DNA from: Microcoleus sp036705565
GTDB lineage: Bacteria > Cyanobacteriota > Cyanobacteriia > Cyanobacteriales > Microcoleaceae
Direction: 5' to 3' (one strand)
NCBI GenBank assembly: GCA_036705565.1
Contig: JAUBUY010000006.1
DNA: 64,000 nt
Both the position numbers and the translations under genes were made by a program. Under the pieces are notes generated by a model. That model was given only the letters and a program-made list of their open reading frames with translations. It did not search any database and was not told the origin of the DNA. Below are positions 23,112-30,103 of the stretch, piece by piece; position 1 is the first letter of the stretch; each line of letters opens with the position of its first letter.

Positions 23112-24945
23112 TAACTACTGGCTGCTTCACATTTTTCTGTGGCCCAAAATAAGCTTGAAATACCTCTTTGGCGATCGGGGCGGCGGCAACAGAACCATAA
23201 CCGCCATTTTCCACAACCACGGCGATCGCAATTTCCGGCTTCTGGGCGGGCCCGAAGGCGACATACAAAGAGTGATCCTCCTGTCCGATGACCTCCGAAG
23301 TCCCTGTTTTGCCCGCCGTCAGCGGAATCGAACCGTCATTCAATCCCTGTCCAGTACCCTCGGCAACTACCGCGATCAGTCCTTCCTTAATCACCTGAAC
23401 TGTTGAAGGTTTCATCCCCGTATGTACCCGTTGAGTCTCCGCTGTGCCGGTCATAGAAGTCAAAAGATGAGGCTTCACGCGATAACCCCCATTAGCGATC
23501 GAACTCACCATTACCGCCCCCTCCAAAGGAGTCATCAACACCAACCCCTGCCCGATCGACATCGTTACCGTATCACCCGCATACCAAGGTTCTTTATAAA
23601 GTTTCTCCTTCTCCTCCGGCGTCGGGATTTGACCGTAATCGCCACCGCCTAGCCCCAAAAGATTCAAATCCGTATCCTTGCCAATTCCCAAGCGCTGTCC
23701 CCACTTAGAAATTTGCTCCGGCCCGGTACTAATCCCCAATTGATAAAAAAACGTATTGCTGCTGAAAGCCAAAGCATCCCGAAAGCCGATGTCGCCGAAA
23801 CCGCCACTGTGTTCGTTAAAATCAATTCCCCCCACAGTAATGTAAGACGAAGTACCGAGAATTGAGTCCGGCGAAAATTTGCCCGACTCCAGGGCCGCGA
23901 CGGAAGTCACAATTTTAAAGGTGCTACCGGGGGGATAGCCCTGCGTGGCCCGATTCAAAAATGGATTTTCCGGATCTTGAAGAGTTTTCCACTCATCCTT
24001 AGTGATTTTTCGCGTAAACAGATTGGGGTCAAAAGTCGGGTGGCTGGCCATAACTAATACCGCCCCGGTGTTGACATCCAGCGCCACTACTGCTCCCCGG
24101 CGGTTCCCCAGGGCTTTTTCGGCTGCTTTTTGCATGGACAAGTCTATGGTTAGCTGCACCGCCTCACCGGGTTTGGGCGGTGTCTCTCCCATCAGCCGCA
24201 ATTCTTCATTTTGGGCATTTACTTCGATCAGCCGATCGCCCCACACTCCCGCAATCTTCTCGTTAGAGCTCGCTTCTATGCCCATTTGACCGACAATCAT
24301 CCCCATCGGATATTCAGGATGAGCTTCCAAGTCGGCTGCGGTAGCTTCGCCGATATATCCGATCGCGTGAGATGCCAAACTGCCTTCGGGATAGTAGCGG
24401 TTCGCTTCTGGCCGCACTTCCACTCCCCGCATTTGTCCCACCTCTTCTGCTAGTGGCACGAACACCTCTGGCGGCATTGCTTGCTTGAGCCGCACCGGTC
24501 TATAGGATTGAGGATCGACCTCTTTTATTTTTTTTAAAATTTCTTTTGCTGGAATTTTAACCAGCGGACTCAACTTTTCTGCTGTCACTTTCCACTGTTC
24601 CGGCGTTTGTTCTTTCGGCCACAAATATACCGATCGAGCTAAATTGTTTGCAGCTAGCAACTTGCCTTTGCGATCGATAATGTGTCCGCGATTCGCCGGC
24701 ATGGGCACTAGGCGAACGCGATTGTTTTCGGCTCGTTCCCGGTGTTGCTTCCCTTGTATCAGTTGCAATTCCACCAGCCGACTAGCGTGCAGGCCCAGCA
24801 AACCTGTTGCCACCAGCATTAACACGATCGCCCGGTGTATCGGACGATCCTGTTTTTTAGGAGTTTCCCCCAGGCTTTTGTCAGGAGAGTGAAATGCTGA
24901 GATCGAATAAACTTGTCGTTGCATCATTCTATAGGTAGATGTCAA
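23101..24945 (-). CDS. mrdA: Penicillin-binding protein 2 (peptidoglycan transpeptidase)
   Basis: This is a class B PBP that cross-links peptidoglycan during cell elongation. A short cytoplasmic tail is followed by a membrane anchor (IHRAIVLMLVATGLLGLHASRLVELQ, about 38-62). The PBP dimerisation domain has NRGHIIDRKGKLLAANN and YPEGSLASHAIGYIGE. The transpeptidase domain has the three active-site motifs: PGSTFK (catalytic Ser), SSN (AFSSNTFFYQLG) and KTG (TAGKTGTSE). The 614 residues fit PBP2/MrdA rather than FtsI. The C-terminal VVISP and stop are encoded inside the flanking GACTAAG repeat, so the tail has been altered by the repeat. Heptamer-like TAGATTTT sequence precedes the start. Confidence 0.93.
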   Translation of the reverse strand: MTSTYRMMQRQVYSISAFHSPDKSLGETPKKQDRPIHRAIVLMLVATGLLGLHASRLVELQLIQGKQHRERAENNRVRLVPMPANRGHIIDRKGKLLAANNLARSVYLWPKEQTPEQWKVTAEKLSPLVKIPAKEILKKIKEVDPQSYRPVRLKQAMPPEVFVPLAEEVGQMRGVEVRPEANRYYPEGSLASHAIGYIGEATAADLEAHPEYPMGMIVGQMGIEASSNEKIAGVWGDRLIEVNAQNEELRLMGETPPKPGEAVQLTIDLSMQKAAEKALGNRRGAVVALDVNTGAVLVMASHPTFDPNLFTRKITKDEWKTLQDPENPFLNRATQGYPPGSTFKIVTSVAALESGKFSPDSILGTSSYITVGGIDFNEHSGGFGDIGFRDALAFSSNTFFYQLGISTGPEQISKWGQRLGIGKDTDLNLLGLGGGDYGQIPTPEEKEKLYKEPWYAGDTVTMSIGQGLVLMTPLEGAVMVSSIANGGYRVKPHLLTSMTGTAETQRVHTGMKPSTVQVIKEGLIAVVAEGTGQGLNDGSIPLTAGKTGTSEVIGQEDHSLYVAFGPAQKPEIAIAVVVENGGYGSVAAAPIAKEVFQAYFGPQKNVKQPVVISP

Positions 24946-25085
24946 ATCCTAGATTTTAGATTCTTGAATTGTCAATTGTGAAGTATACATCATCAGACCG
25001 GGGCGATCGGGCCTTGACCCTTGGGGGAAGCGGAATGATTGAGCGTTAGCTATTGACTAATCACTAATTAACTCATGACTGCTTA

Positions 25086-25247
25086 CTAATCCCCCAAGCA
25101 CCAAGAAATAGCCAGAAAAATCAAGGTCAGGCTCAGCCAATTAGGCAGGTGGAGCCAGCCAGATAGACCTATAGGTAACAATACCAAGACCTGTGTCAAT
25201 AGGGAACCGAGGGCCAACAGCAAGGCTAAAAGTATCAAATTTATCAT
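25086..25247 (-). CDS. Small hydrophobic protein of unknown function
   Basis: From ATG 25247 the product is 53 residues and almost wholly hydrophobic (MINLILLALLLALGSLLTQVLVLLPIGLSGW..., ending ISWCLGD). It has two likely membrane helices separated by SGWLHLPNWLS. An upstream ATG at 25346 would add 33 residues without membrane character and is less plausible. The family is not recognised. It lies between PBP2 and a divergent secreted protein gene. Confidence 0.5.
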   Translation of the reverse strand: MINLILLALLLALGSLLTQVLVLLPIGLSGWLHLPNWLSLTLIFLAISWCLGD

Positions 25248-25476
25248 CTTGACACCGTACAATTTCGGATATGAGTCGATCGCCTGTGGCAGAAATCCGA
25301 GTGGCACAAGCGAGCGCGATCGTAGAGGGATTGTCCTGATAGACATAAGGAAGATAAGCCAGGAGGTGTTGAACTAATTTAAAAAAAATTATTCTTCCTC
25401 CATAGTTTGTATTCCAGGGGCTGCGATGGGTAAATTCTGAGTTGTGATTTTAAGTTGTGACGCCAGGAGTATGGCC

Positions 25477-25959
25477 ATGTTGTTTAATCAGGGAGCCAAT
25501 TTCAAAAACGGTGCGCTCTTGGGTGCGATCGCGGCGATCGTCGCCCTACCAGTTTTAGCAGAAACAGCCAATTTCGGCACTTTAAGTTTATCGCGAGGTT
25601 TTGCAGCCCCAACAGCAGTTTTGAGAGGTTCCACAGGCGGATCCTACTCTCTATCTGCCATAGCCAACGCCGATCGCCACAAAAACAAATGTTTGGGTTT
25701 TGCCACCCCAACTCCCGACCACATCATAGTCTTGCAGCAAAACTTTTCAAAACTCACACTCCAAATCAACAGCGGAGGCAAGGACACAACCTTACTCGTA
25801 CAAGGCCCCGGTAATGCGGTGCGCTGCGGAGACGATATAGGTCAGAATAAAGATGCTGGCATACTTGATTCTGACTGGCAAGCAGGCTCTTACAGGATTT
25901 GGGTAGGTACTGTCGAACCCGGAGTCAAGTCTAACTATACAATCTCAGTACAGGAATAG
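25477..25959 (+). CDS. Secreted protein of unknown function
   Basis: I choose ATG 25477 because AGGAG at 25465-25469 is 7 bases upstream; ATG 25471 is too close to it. The 160-residue product has a signal peptide (FKNGALLGAIAAIVALPVLAETA). The mature beta-rich domain includes RGSTGGSYSLSAIANADRHKNKCLGFATPTPDHIIVLQ, DTTLLVQGPGNAVRCGDD and DWQAGSYRIWVGTVEPGVKSNYTISVQE. The closing motif is like bacterial pre-peptidase C-terminal beta-sandwich domains. Two cysteines could pair. No function is assigned. Confidence 0.65.
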   Translation: MLFNQGANFKNGALLGAIAAIVALPVLAETANFGTLSLSRGFAAPTAVLRGSTGGSYSLSAIANADRHKNKCLGFATPTPDHIIVLQQNFSKLTLQINSGGKDTTLLVQGPGNAVRCGDDIGQNKDAGILDSDWQAGSYRIWVGTVEPGVKSNYTISVQE

Positions 25960-26139
25960 AACGCAGCGGCGCTGTTGGATGGAGACAATAAAATATCATC
26001 AAATTCTCCCCCAATCTCCCACTCTCCCACGGTTCCACTCCGTCATATCCCCCAATCTCCCGATCGACCGCTCACTTCCCCATCCAGTAAAATGTAAAAT
26101 CGAAAGTGGCGTGTTTAACCAAAATAGGTAACTCCGAAA

Positions 26140-26946
26140 GTGCTAAAGACTCTTAGAGCTGACTTCAGTATAATTTTCGATCGCGACCCTGCAGCTCGCA
26201 ACTGGCTGGAAGTTTTGTTTTGCTACCCCGGTCTTCAAGCCCTAGTGCTGCACCGCCTCGCACACTGGCTTTACGTGTTGGGACTTCCCTTCATCCCCCG
26301 CTTGATTTCCCACATAGCTCGCTTTTTGACCGGAATTGAAATCCACCCAGGGGCAACCATCGGCAAAAGCGTATTCATCGACCACGGTATGGGGGTTGTG
26401 ATCGGCGAAACAGCGATTATCGGCGATTTTGCCCTAATTTACCAAGGTGTCACCCTAGGCGGTACTGGCAAACAAAGCGGCAAGCGTCACCCTACAGTCG
26501 GCGAAAACGTAGTTGTCGGTGCCGGCGCCAAGGTACTCGGCAATCTGCAAATTGGCAATAACGTCCGCATCGGCGCCGGTTCCGTCGTACTCCGCGACGT
26601 ACCATCTGACTGCACAGTGGTAGGGATTCCCGGCCGCATCGTCTATCGATCGGGAGTGCGCGTCAATCCCCTAGAACACGGCAGTTTGCCGGATTCGGAA
26701 GCTGTGGTAATTCGCTCTTTGCTCGATCGTATCGAATCCCTCGAACAGCAAGTAAAAAGTTTGGTTCCTCAACCATCTGTCTCCTTAACTTCTGATCCCA
26801 CTTCCCACAATTTCCACTCAGTATCAGAAGCTTTAAACCAAGCCAGCAATGTAGCCGTAGCCGAAAAAACACAGCTAGTTACAACCCCTAGCTGCAAGTT
26901 AAAAGATAAAGCAATTCAAGAATTTTTCGACGGCAGCGGCATCTAA
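26140..26946 (+). CDS. cysE: Serine O-acetyltransferase CysE
   Basis: CysE acetylates L-serine with acetyl-CoA, the first step of cysteine synthesis. The GTG start at 26140 gives LKTLRADFSIIFDRDPAARNWLEVLFCYPGLQALVLHRLAHWL, the standard helical N-terminus. A left-handed beta-helix of hexapeptide repeats follows (IEIHPGATIGKSVFIDHGMGVVIGETAIIGDFALIYQGVTLGGTG, then KRHPTVGENVVVGAGAKVLGNLQIGNNVRIGAGSVVL) with the catalytic HG. The last about 70 residues form a low-complexity cyanobacterial extension. The product can bind O-acetylserine sulfhydrylase; the cysteine-inhibition tail is not obvious. Confidence 0.95.
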   Translation: MLKTLRADFSIIFDRDPAARNWLEVLFCYPGLQALVLHRLAHWLYVLGLPFIPRLISHIARFLTGIEIHPGATIGKSVFIDHGMGVVIGETAIIGDFALIYQGVTLGGTGKQSGKRHPTVGENVVVGAGAKVLGNLQIGNNVRIGAGSVVLRDVPSDCTVVGIPGRIVYRSGVRVNPLEHGSLPDSEAVVIRSLLDRIESLEQQVKSLVPQPSVSLTSDPTSHNFHSVSEALNQASNVAVAEKTQLVTTPSCKLKDKAIQEFFDGSGI

Positions 26947-27131
26947 AATTTGAATTGGCCAAACAGGGAATTGGCCAAACAGGGAATTGGCAATGGGGCC
27001 TGGAAGGTTATTGGTAACAAATAACCAATAACCAATAATCACTGACTAATGACTACCCAGATTTATCAGTGGAGTCGCTTTCTTCAATCTAAAATCTAAA
27101 ATCTAAAATCTAAAATCGGTTGACTTCTTTT
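26947..27131. repeat. Intergenic repeats (GGGAATTGGCCAAACA and AAATCTA heptamers)
   Basis: A 16-base unit is repeated at 26955-26990, ATTACTGACTAATGAC-type units lie near 27020-27055, and AAAATCT heptamers lie at 27086-27118. No gene is seen. The region separates the convergent cysE and PPOX genes. Confidence 0.8.
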
Positions 27132-27713
27132 TCAAGGATTAACCGATCGCACAGACCAATTTCCCTCCCCGTCGCGCCGATAAAGCGATCGGTTTTGCGG
27201 TTCCCCCCGCAACTCCAACAAATCCACCGTTTCCGGTTCCAACAACAGCAAGCAAAAATTAGGCAGCGGCTCGATCGCATCTGGGGAAGCAGAATCAAAA
27301 GCACTAGCCTCGGCTTTGTCATCCCCCGGATGAGGCCAAGCAAACTGCGATCTAGCCGCCTCAGAAAGCTCCTGCCAAGTTGTGCACCGCGATGAACACA
27401 ACTGGGCATCTGGATAATCTGCCCCTACCAAAACTAGCTTTCCAGCAATCCGAAATTGTTCGCGAGTTTTCGGGAAATACCAGCAAATTTCCCCCCAAGG
27501 ATAGAGATTAATCTCCTCAGCCTTTTCACTGCGAATATCTGTAATAAACTTTAACTGATTAGTATCTGCTAAAAAGCCTCGAAACACCACAGTGCGGTTA
27601 GCCGGACGCCCGGTAGCCCGAACAGTTGCTAGTTGCAAGTAACGGGCAAAAGCAAGACTGCGGTTGCGGTGGAGGGCACGAGCTAAGGGCGATCGCCAAA
27701 GTGCTAGAGACAT
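27132..27713 (-). CDS. Pyridoxamine 5'-phosphate oxidase-like FMN-binding protein
   Basis: This 193-residue protein belongs to the PPOX split-beta-barrel flavoprotein family (Alr4036-type of cyanobacteria). Visible signatures are LQLATVRATGRPANRTVVFRGF, FITDIRSEKAEEINLYPWGEICWYFPKTREQFRIAGKL, WQELSEAARSQFAWPHPG and the family end RRDGEGNWSVRSVNP. It probably binds FMN and acts as an oxidoreductase; the substrate is unknown and true PdxH function is unlikely given the divergence. The upstream region carries GGAAGAA tandem repeats (27716-27747). It is divergent from the tocopherol cyclase gene by 76 bases. Confidence 0.85.
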   Translation of the reverse strand: MSLALWRSPLARALHRNRSLAFARYLQLATVRATGRPANRTVVFRGFLADTNQLKFITDIRSEKAEEINLYPWGEICWYFPKTREQFRIAGKLVLVGADYPDAQLCSSRCTTWQELSEAARSQFAWPHPGDDKAEASAFDSASPDAIEPLPNFCLLLLEPETVDLLELRGEPQNRSLYRRDGEGNWSVRSVNP

Positions 27714-27715
27714 AA

Positions 27716-27747
27716 AGGAAGGAAGAAGGAAGAAGGAAGAAGGAAGA
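27716..27747. repeat. GGAAGAA tandem heptamers
   Basis: About four GGAAGAA units lie in the short divergent promoter region between the PPOX and tocopherol cyclase genes. Confidence 0.85.
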
Positions 27748-27789
27748 AACAGTTATCCGTGAATTCCCTGTCATGCTATTGGTAATTCT

Positions 27790-28908
27790 ATGTCAAATTC
27801 ACTCTCAAAACTCAAAACTCTTGAAACTCCCCACAGTGGCTACCACTGGGACGGTAGTTCACGCCGCTTTTTTGAAGGCTGGTACTACCGAATAACATTA
27901 CCGATTCACGGACAATCCTTTGCATTCATGTATTCCATCGAAGACCCCAGAGGCGGTCAACCTTACAGTGGCGGTGCAGCTCAGATTCTCGGTCCGAAAG
28001 ATAGCTATTTGTGTCGCACCTTTCCAGATGTAAATAAGTTTTGGGCGCACAGAGAAAGCTTAGGTTTCGGACATTGGGGCAAAACAGATTTACAAATTAA
28101 ACCCCAATATTTAGAGCCGGCAGTATTCGACAGCAGCGTCGAAGAAGGCTATCAAGCTACTGCTACTTTAAATCAAGGTTATTTGCACGATCCGGGAAGC
28201 GGCAGCCACTGTTTTTGGCAGTACGAAATTCAACCTATCTATGGCTGGGGAAACTCTGAAGAAATCCAGAAATCTACCGCAGGAATGCTATCTTTACTGC
28301 CCGTTTTTGAGCCTGGATGGCAAATTTTAATGGCTCACGGTTTAGCCACGGGCTGGATCGATTGGAATGGCGATCGCTACGAATTTAAAGATGCTCCCGC
28401 TTACAGCGAAAAAAACTGGGGCGGTGCTTTTCCGCAAAAGTGGTTTTGGATTAATTGCAATTGTTTTCAAGGCGAAAATGATTTAGCTTTAACCGCAGGT
28501 GGTGGCAAGCGGGGCGTGCTGTGGTGGATGGAATCGGTAGCAATGATTGGTCTGCATTACCGAGGCAAATTTTACGAATTTGTGCCTTGGAATTCGCAAG
28601 TTAGTTGGACTATTGAACCTTGGGGAAGCTGGAAAATGCAGGCTAGAAACAGTCAGTTTGAAGTTGAGTTGATTGGCACTACAAACATTCCTGGTAGTTA
28701 TGTGCGAACTCCTACCGAAAAAGGCATGGCTTTTTGCTGCCGGGATACGACGCACGGTGAATTGCGCTTGCAACTGCGAGAGTTGTTGGGGGGAAATGTG
28801 GAAAAAAATGGCAAGCAGCGTTCTAGAATTATCTTAGAGGCTCAAAGCTCTTTATCGGGTTTGGAAGTTGGGGGCGGGCCTTGGGATGAAGTTTGGCGAT
28901 CGAATTAA
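27790..28908 (+). CDS. Tocopherol cyclase family protein
   Basis: Tocopherol cyclase (VTE1/Slr1737) closes the chromanol ring of vitamin E, a lipid antioxidant of photosynthetic membranes. The 372-residue product carries the family signatures TPHSGYHWDGSSRRFFEGWYYRITLP, SFAFMYSIEDP, VFEPGWQILMAHGLATGWIDW, YSEKNWGGAFPQKWFWINCNCFQ and the C-terminal LEVGGGPWDEVWRSN. The length and N-terminal motif match functional cyclases. A hydrolase-like paralogue cannot be excluded from sequence alone. Downstream are CAGTAGT heptamers. Confidence 0.93.
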   Translation: MSNSLSKLKTLETPHSGYHWDGSSRRFFEGWYYRITLPIHGQSFAFMYSIEDPRGGQPYSGGAAQILGPKDSYLCRTFPDVNKFWAHRESLGFGHWGKTDLQIKPQYLEPAVFDSSVEEGYQATATLNQGYLHDPGSGSHCFWQYEIQPIYGWGNSEEIQKSTAGMLSLLPVFEPGWQILMAHGLATGWIDWNGDRYEFKDAPAYSEKNWGGAFPQKWFWINCNCFQGENDLALTAGGGKRGVLWWMESVAMIGLHYRGKFYEFVPWNSQVSWTIEPWGSWKMQARNSQFEVELIGTTNIPGSYVRTPTEKGMAFCCRDTTHGELRLQLRELLGGNVEKNGKQRSRIILEAQSSLSGLEVGGGPWDEVWRSN

Positions 28909-28914
28909 GTCATT

Positions 28915-28996
28915 AGTCAGTAGTCAGTAGTCAGTAGTCAGTAGTCAGTAGTCAGTTGTCAGTTGTCATTAGTCATTAGTCAGTTAATAGTTAACA
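28915..28996. repeat. CAGTAGT heptamer repeat tract
   Basis: At least five perfect CAGTAGT units are followed by degenerate TTGTCAG/TTAGTCA units, directly upstream of the cupredoxin ATG at 29012. Confidence 0.92.
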
Positions 28997-29011
28997 GTAG
29001 TCAGAACAGCC

Positions 29012-29512
29012 ATGATCAATTTACTCGGTTGGCAATTAGGCAAATTCTACCGCAGCCAGGGGTTACAAAAAACTTTCAAGGTGATTTTGGGACTAATTTT
29101 ATGTTTGAGCACAATCTTGATGCCAGCGACAATTGCTAGTGCTGCCGGTGATTTGTCTCGCCAACCTGTTACCGAAATTACTGTTAGTTTAGGTAACGAA
29201 GCTGGGGAACTCAAATTCTTTCCCAATCTGCTAGAATTTGAATCGGGCAAGCGCTATAAATTAGTGCTAAAAAATCCCAGTTCGCAGAAACATTATTTTA
29301 CTGCTAAAAACTTTGCTGATGCGAGTTGGACTCAAAAAGTTGAAGCTGGGAAAGTGGAAATTAAAGGAGCGATTCACGAACTAGAACTTAAACCGGGCGC
29401 TATGGCAGAATGGGTGTTTGTGCCGATGAAATCGGGAACCTACAACCTGCGCTGTACGGTAGCCGGACATACAGAGGCGGGGATGATTGGCAAAATCACG
29501 ATCGCCTCTTAA
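29012..29512 (+). CDS. Exported cupredoxin (type 1 copper protein)
   Basis: The 166-residue protein has a long N-terminal region ending in a signal sequence (FKVILGLILCLSTILMPATIASAAG, about 22-46). A cupredoxin fold follows. All four type 1 copper ligands are visible: His94 (QKHYF), Cys148, His153 and Met158 (RCTVAGHTEAGM). Spacing is as in plastocyanin-like proteins, but the sequence is not plastocyanin. It may carry electrons or store copper in the periplasm or lumen. The acidic/basic docking surfaces are not assessable. The gene stands alone between repeats and convergent clpS. Confidence 0.85.
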   Translation: MINLLGWQLGKFYRSQGLQKTFKVILGLILCLSTILMPATIASAAGDLSRQPVTEITVSLGNEAGELKFFPNLLEFESGKRYKLVLKNPSSQKHYFTAKNFADASWTQKVEAGKVEIKGAIHELELKPGAMAEWVFVPMKSGTYNLRCTVAGHTEAGMIGKITIAS

Positions 29513-29582
29513 ATCCCAATCTGCGTTCAATTTCAGATTAATTACCGAAAATTCATCGAACTTTCGGCCCTCTAGACACTTT

Positions 29583-29876
29583 TCAAGTAGACTCTAGCGG
29601 AGCCATTGTCAGTCCAGCACGGCTCAATTGCATATGATAAAGTTCTGCTTGCTCTTGCGGGCCAACCCACACGGTGGCTTGGCCTTCGTGGTGGATTTGG
29701 TTGGCGAGTTTCCAAGCTCGATCGCTCGTCATCCCTGGAATGTATTTCGTCAAACATTCCACAACGTGCTGAAATGTGTTGAAATCGTCGTTGAGGACTA
29801 TTACCCGATAGTTGGGATAAGGTTTGCGGGTAACTTGACTCGATCGAACGGGTGCTATGGTTGGTGAAGAGGTCAT
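29583..29876 (-). CDS. clpS: ATP-dependent Clp protease adaptor ClpS
   Basis: ClpS delivers N-degron substrates to ClpAP/ClpCP. I start at ATG 29876 (MTSSPTIAPVRSSQVTRKPYPNYRVIVLNDDFNTFQHVVECLTKYIPGM), giving 97 residues, the family norm; an upstream in-frame ATG at 29945 would add 23 atypical residues. The N-end-rule pocket residues sit in VIVLNDDFNTFQHVV, and the conserved KLANQIHHEGQATVWVGPQEQAELYHMQLSRAGLTMAPLE is complete. Cyanobacteria often carry two ClpS forms; this one matches the canonical type. Confidence 0.95.
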   Translation of the reverse strand: MTSSPTIAPVRSSQVTRKPYPNYRVIVLNDDFNTFQHVVECLTKYIPGMTSDRAWKLANQIHHEGQATVWVGPQEQAELYHMQLSRAGLTMAPLEST

Positions 29877-30103
29877 CGCGCGAACAGCCACTAAAACTAC
29901 AAAATTCGTAAAAAAGTTACCTCTAAAATTATAACACAATTTCATATTTTTTCAACCCCTACTTGGTATTTTGATCCGCTTCGGGGTTTATTTTCACCAC
30001 CGGGCCCTGCGTTAGATTTCTCCAGAAACTGTGGGGAGTAGGAGTTAGGTATCCTGCCCCCCATTGACAGGCTTTTGAGGAGAAATCTATGGCACCGCGC
30101 CGA

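Noticed and set aside
29877..29945. Longer ClpS start
   Set aside because: The extra 23 residues are hydrophobic and not found in ClpS proteins; the ATG at 29876 gives the standard N-terminus.
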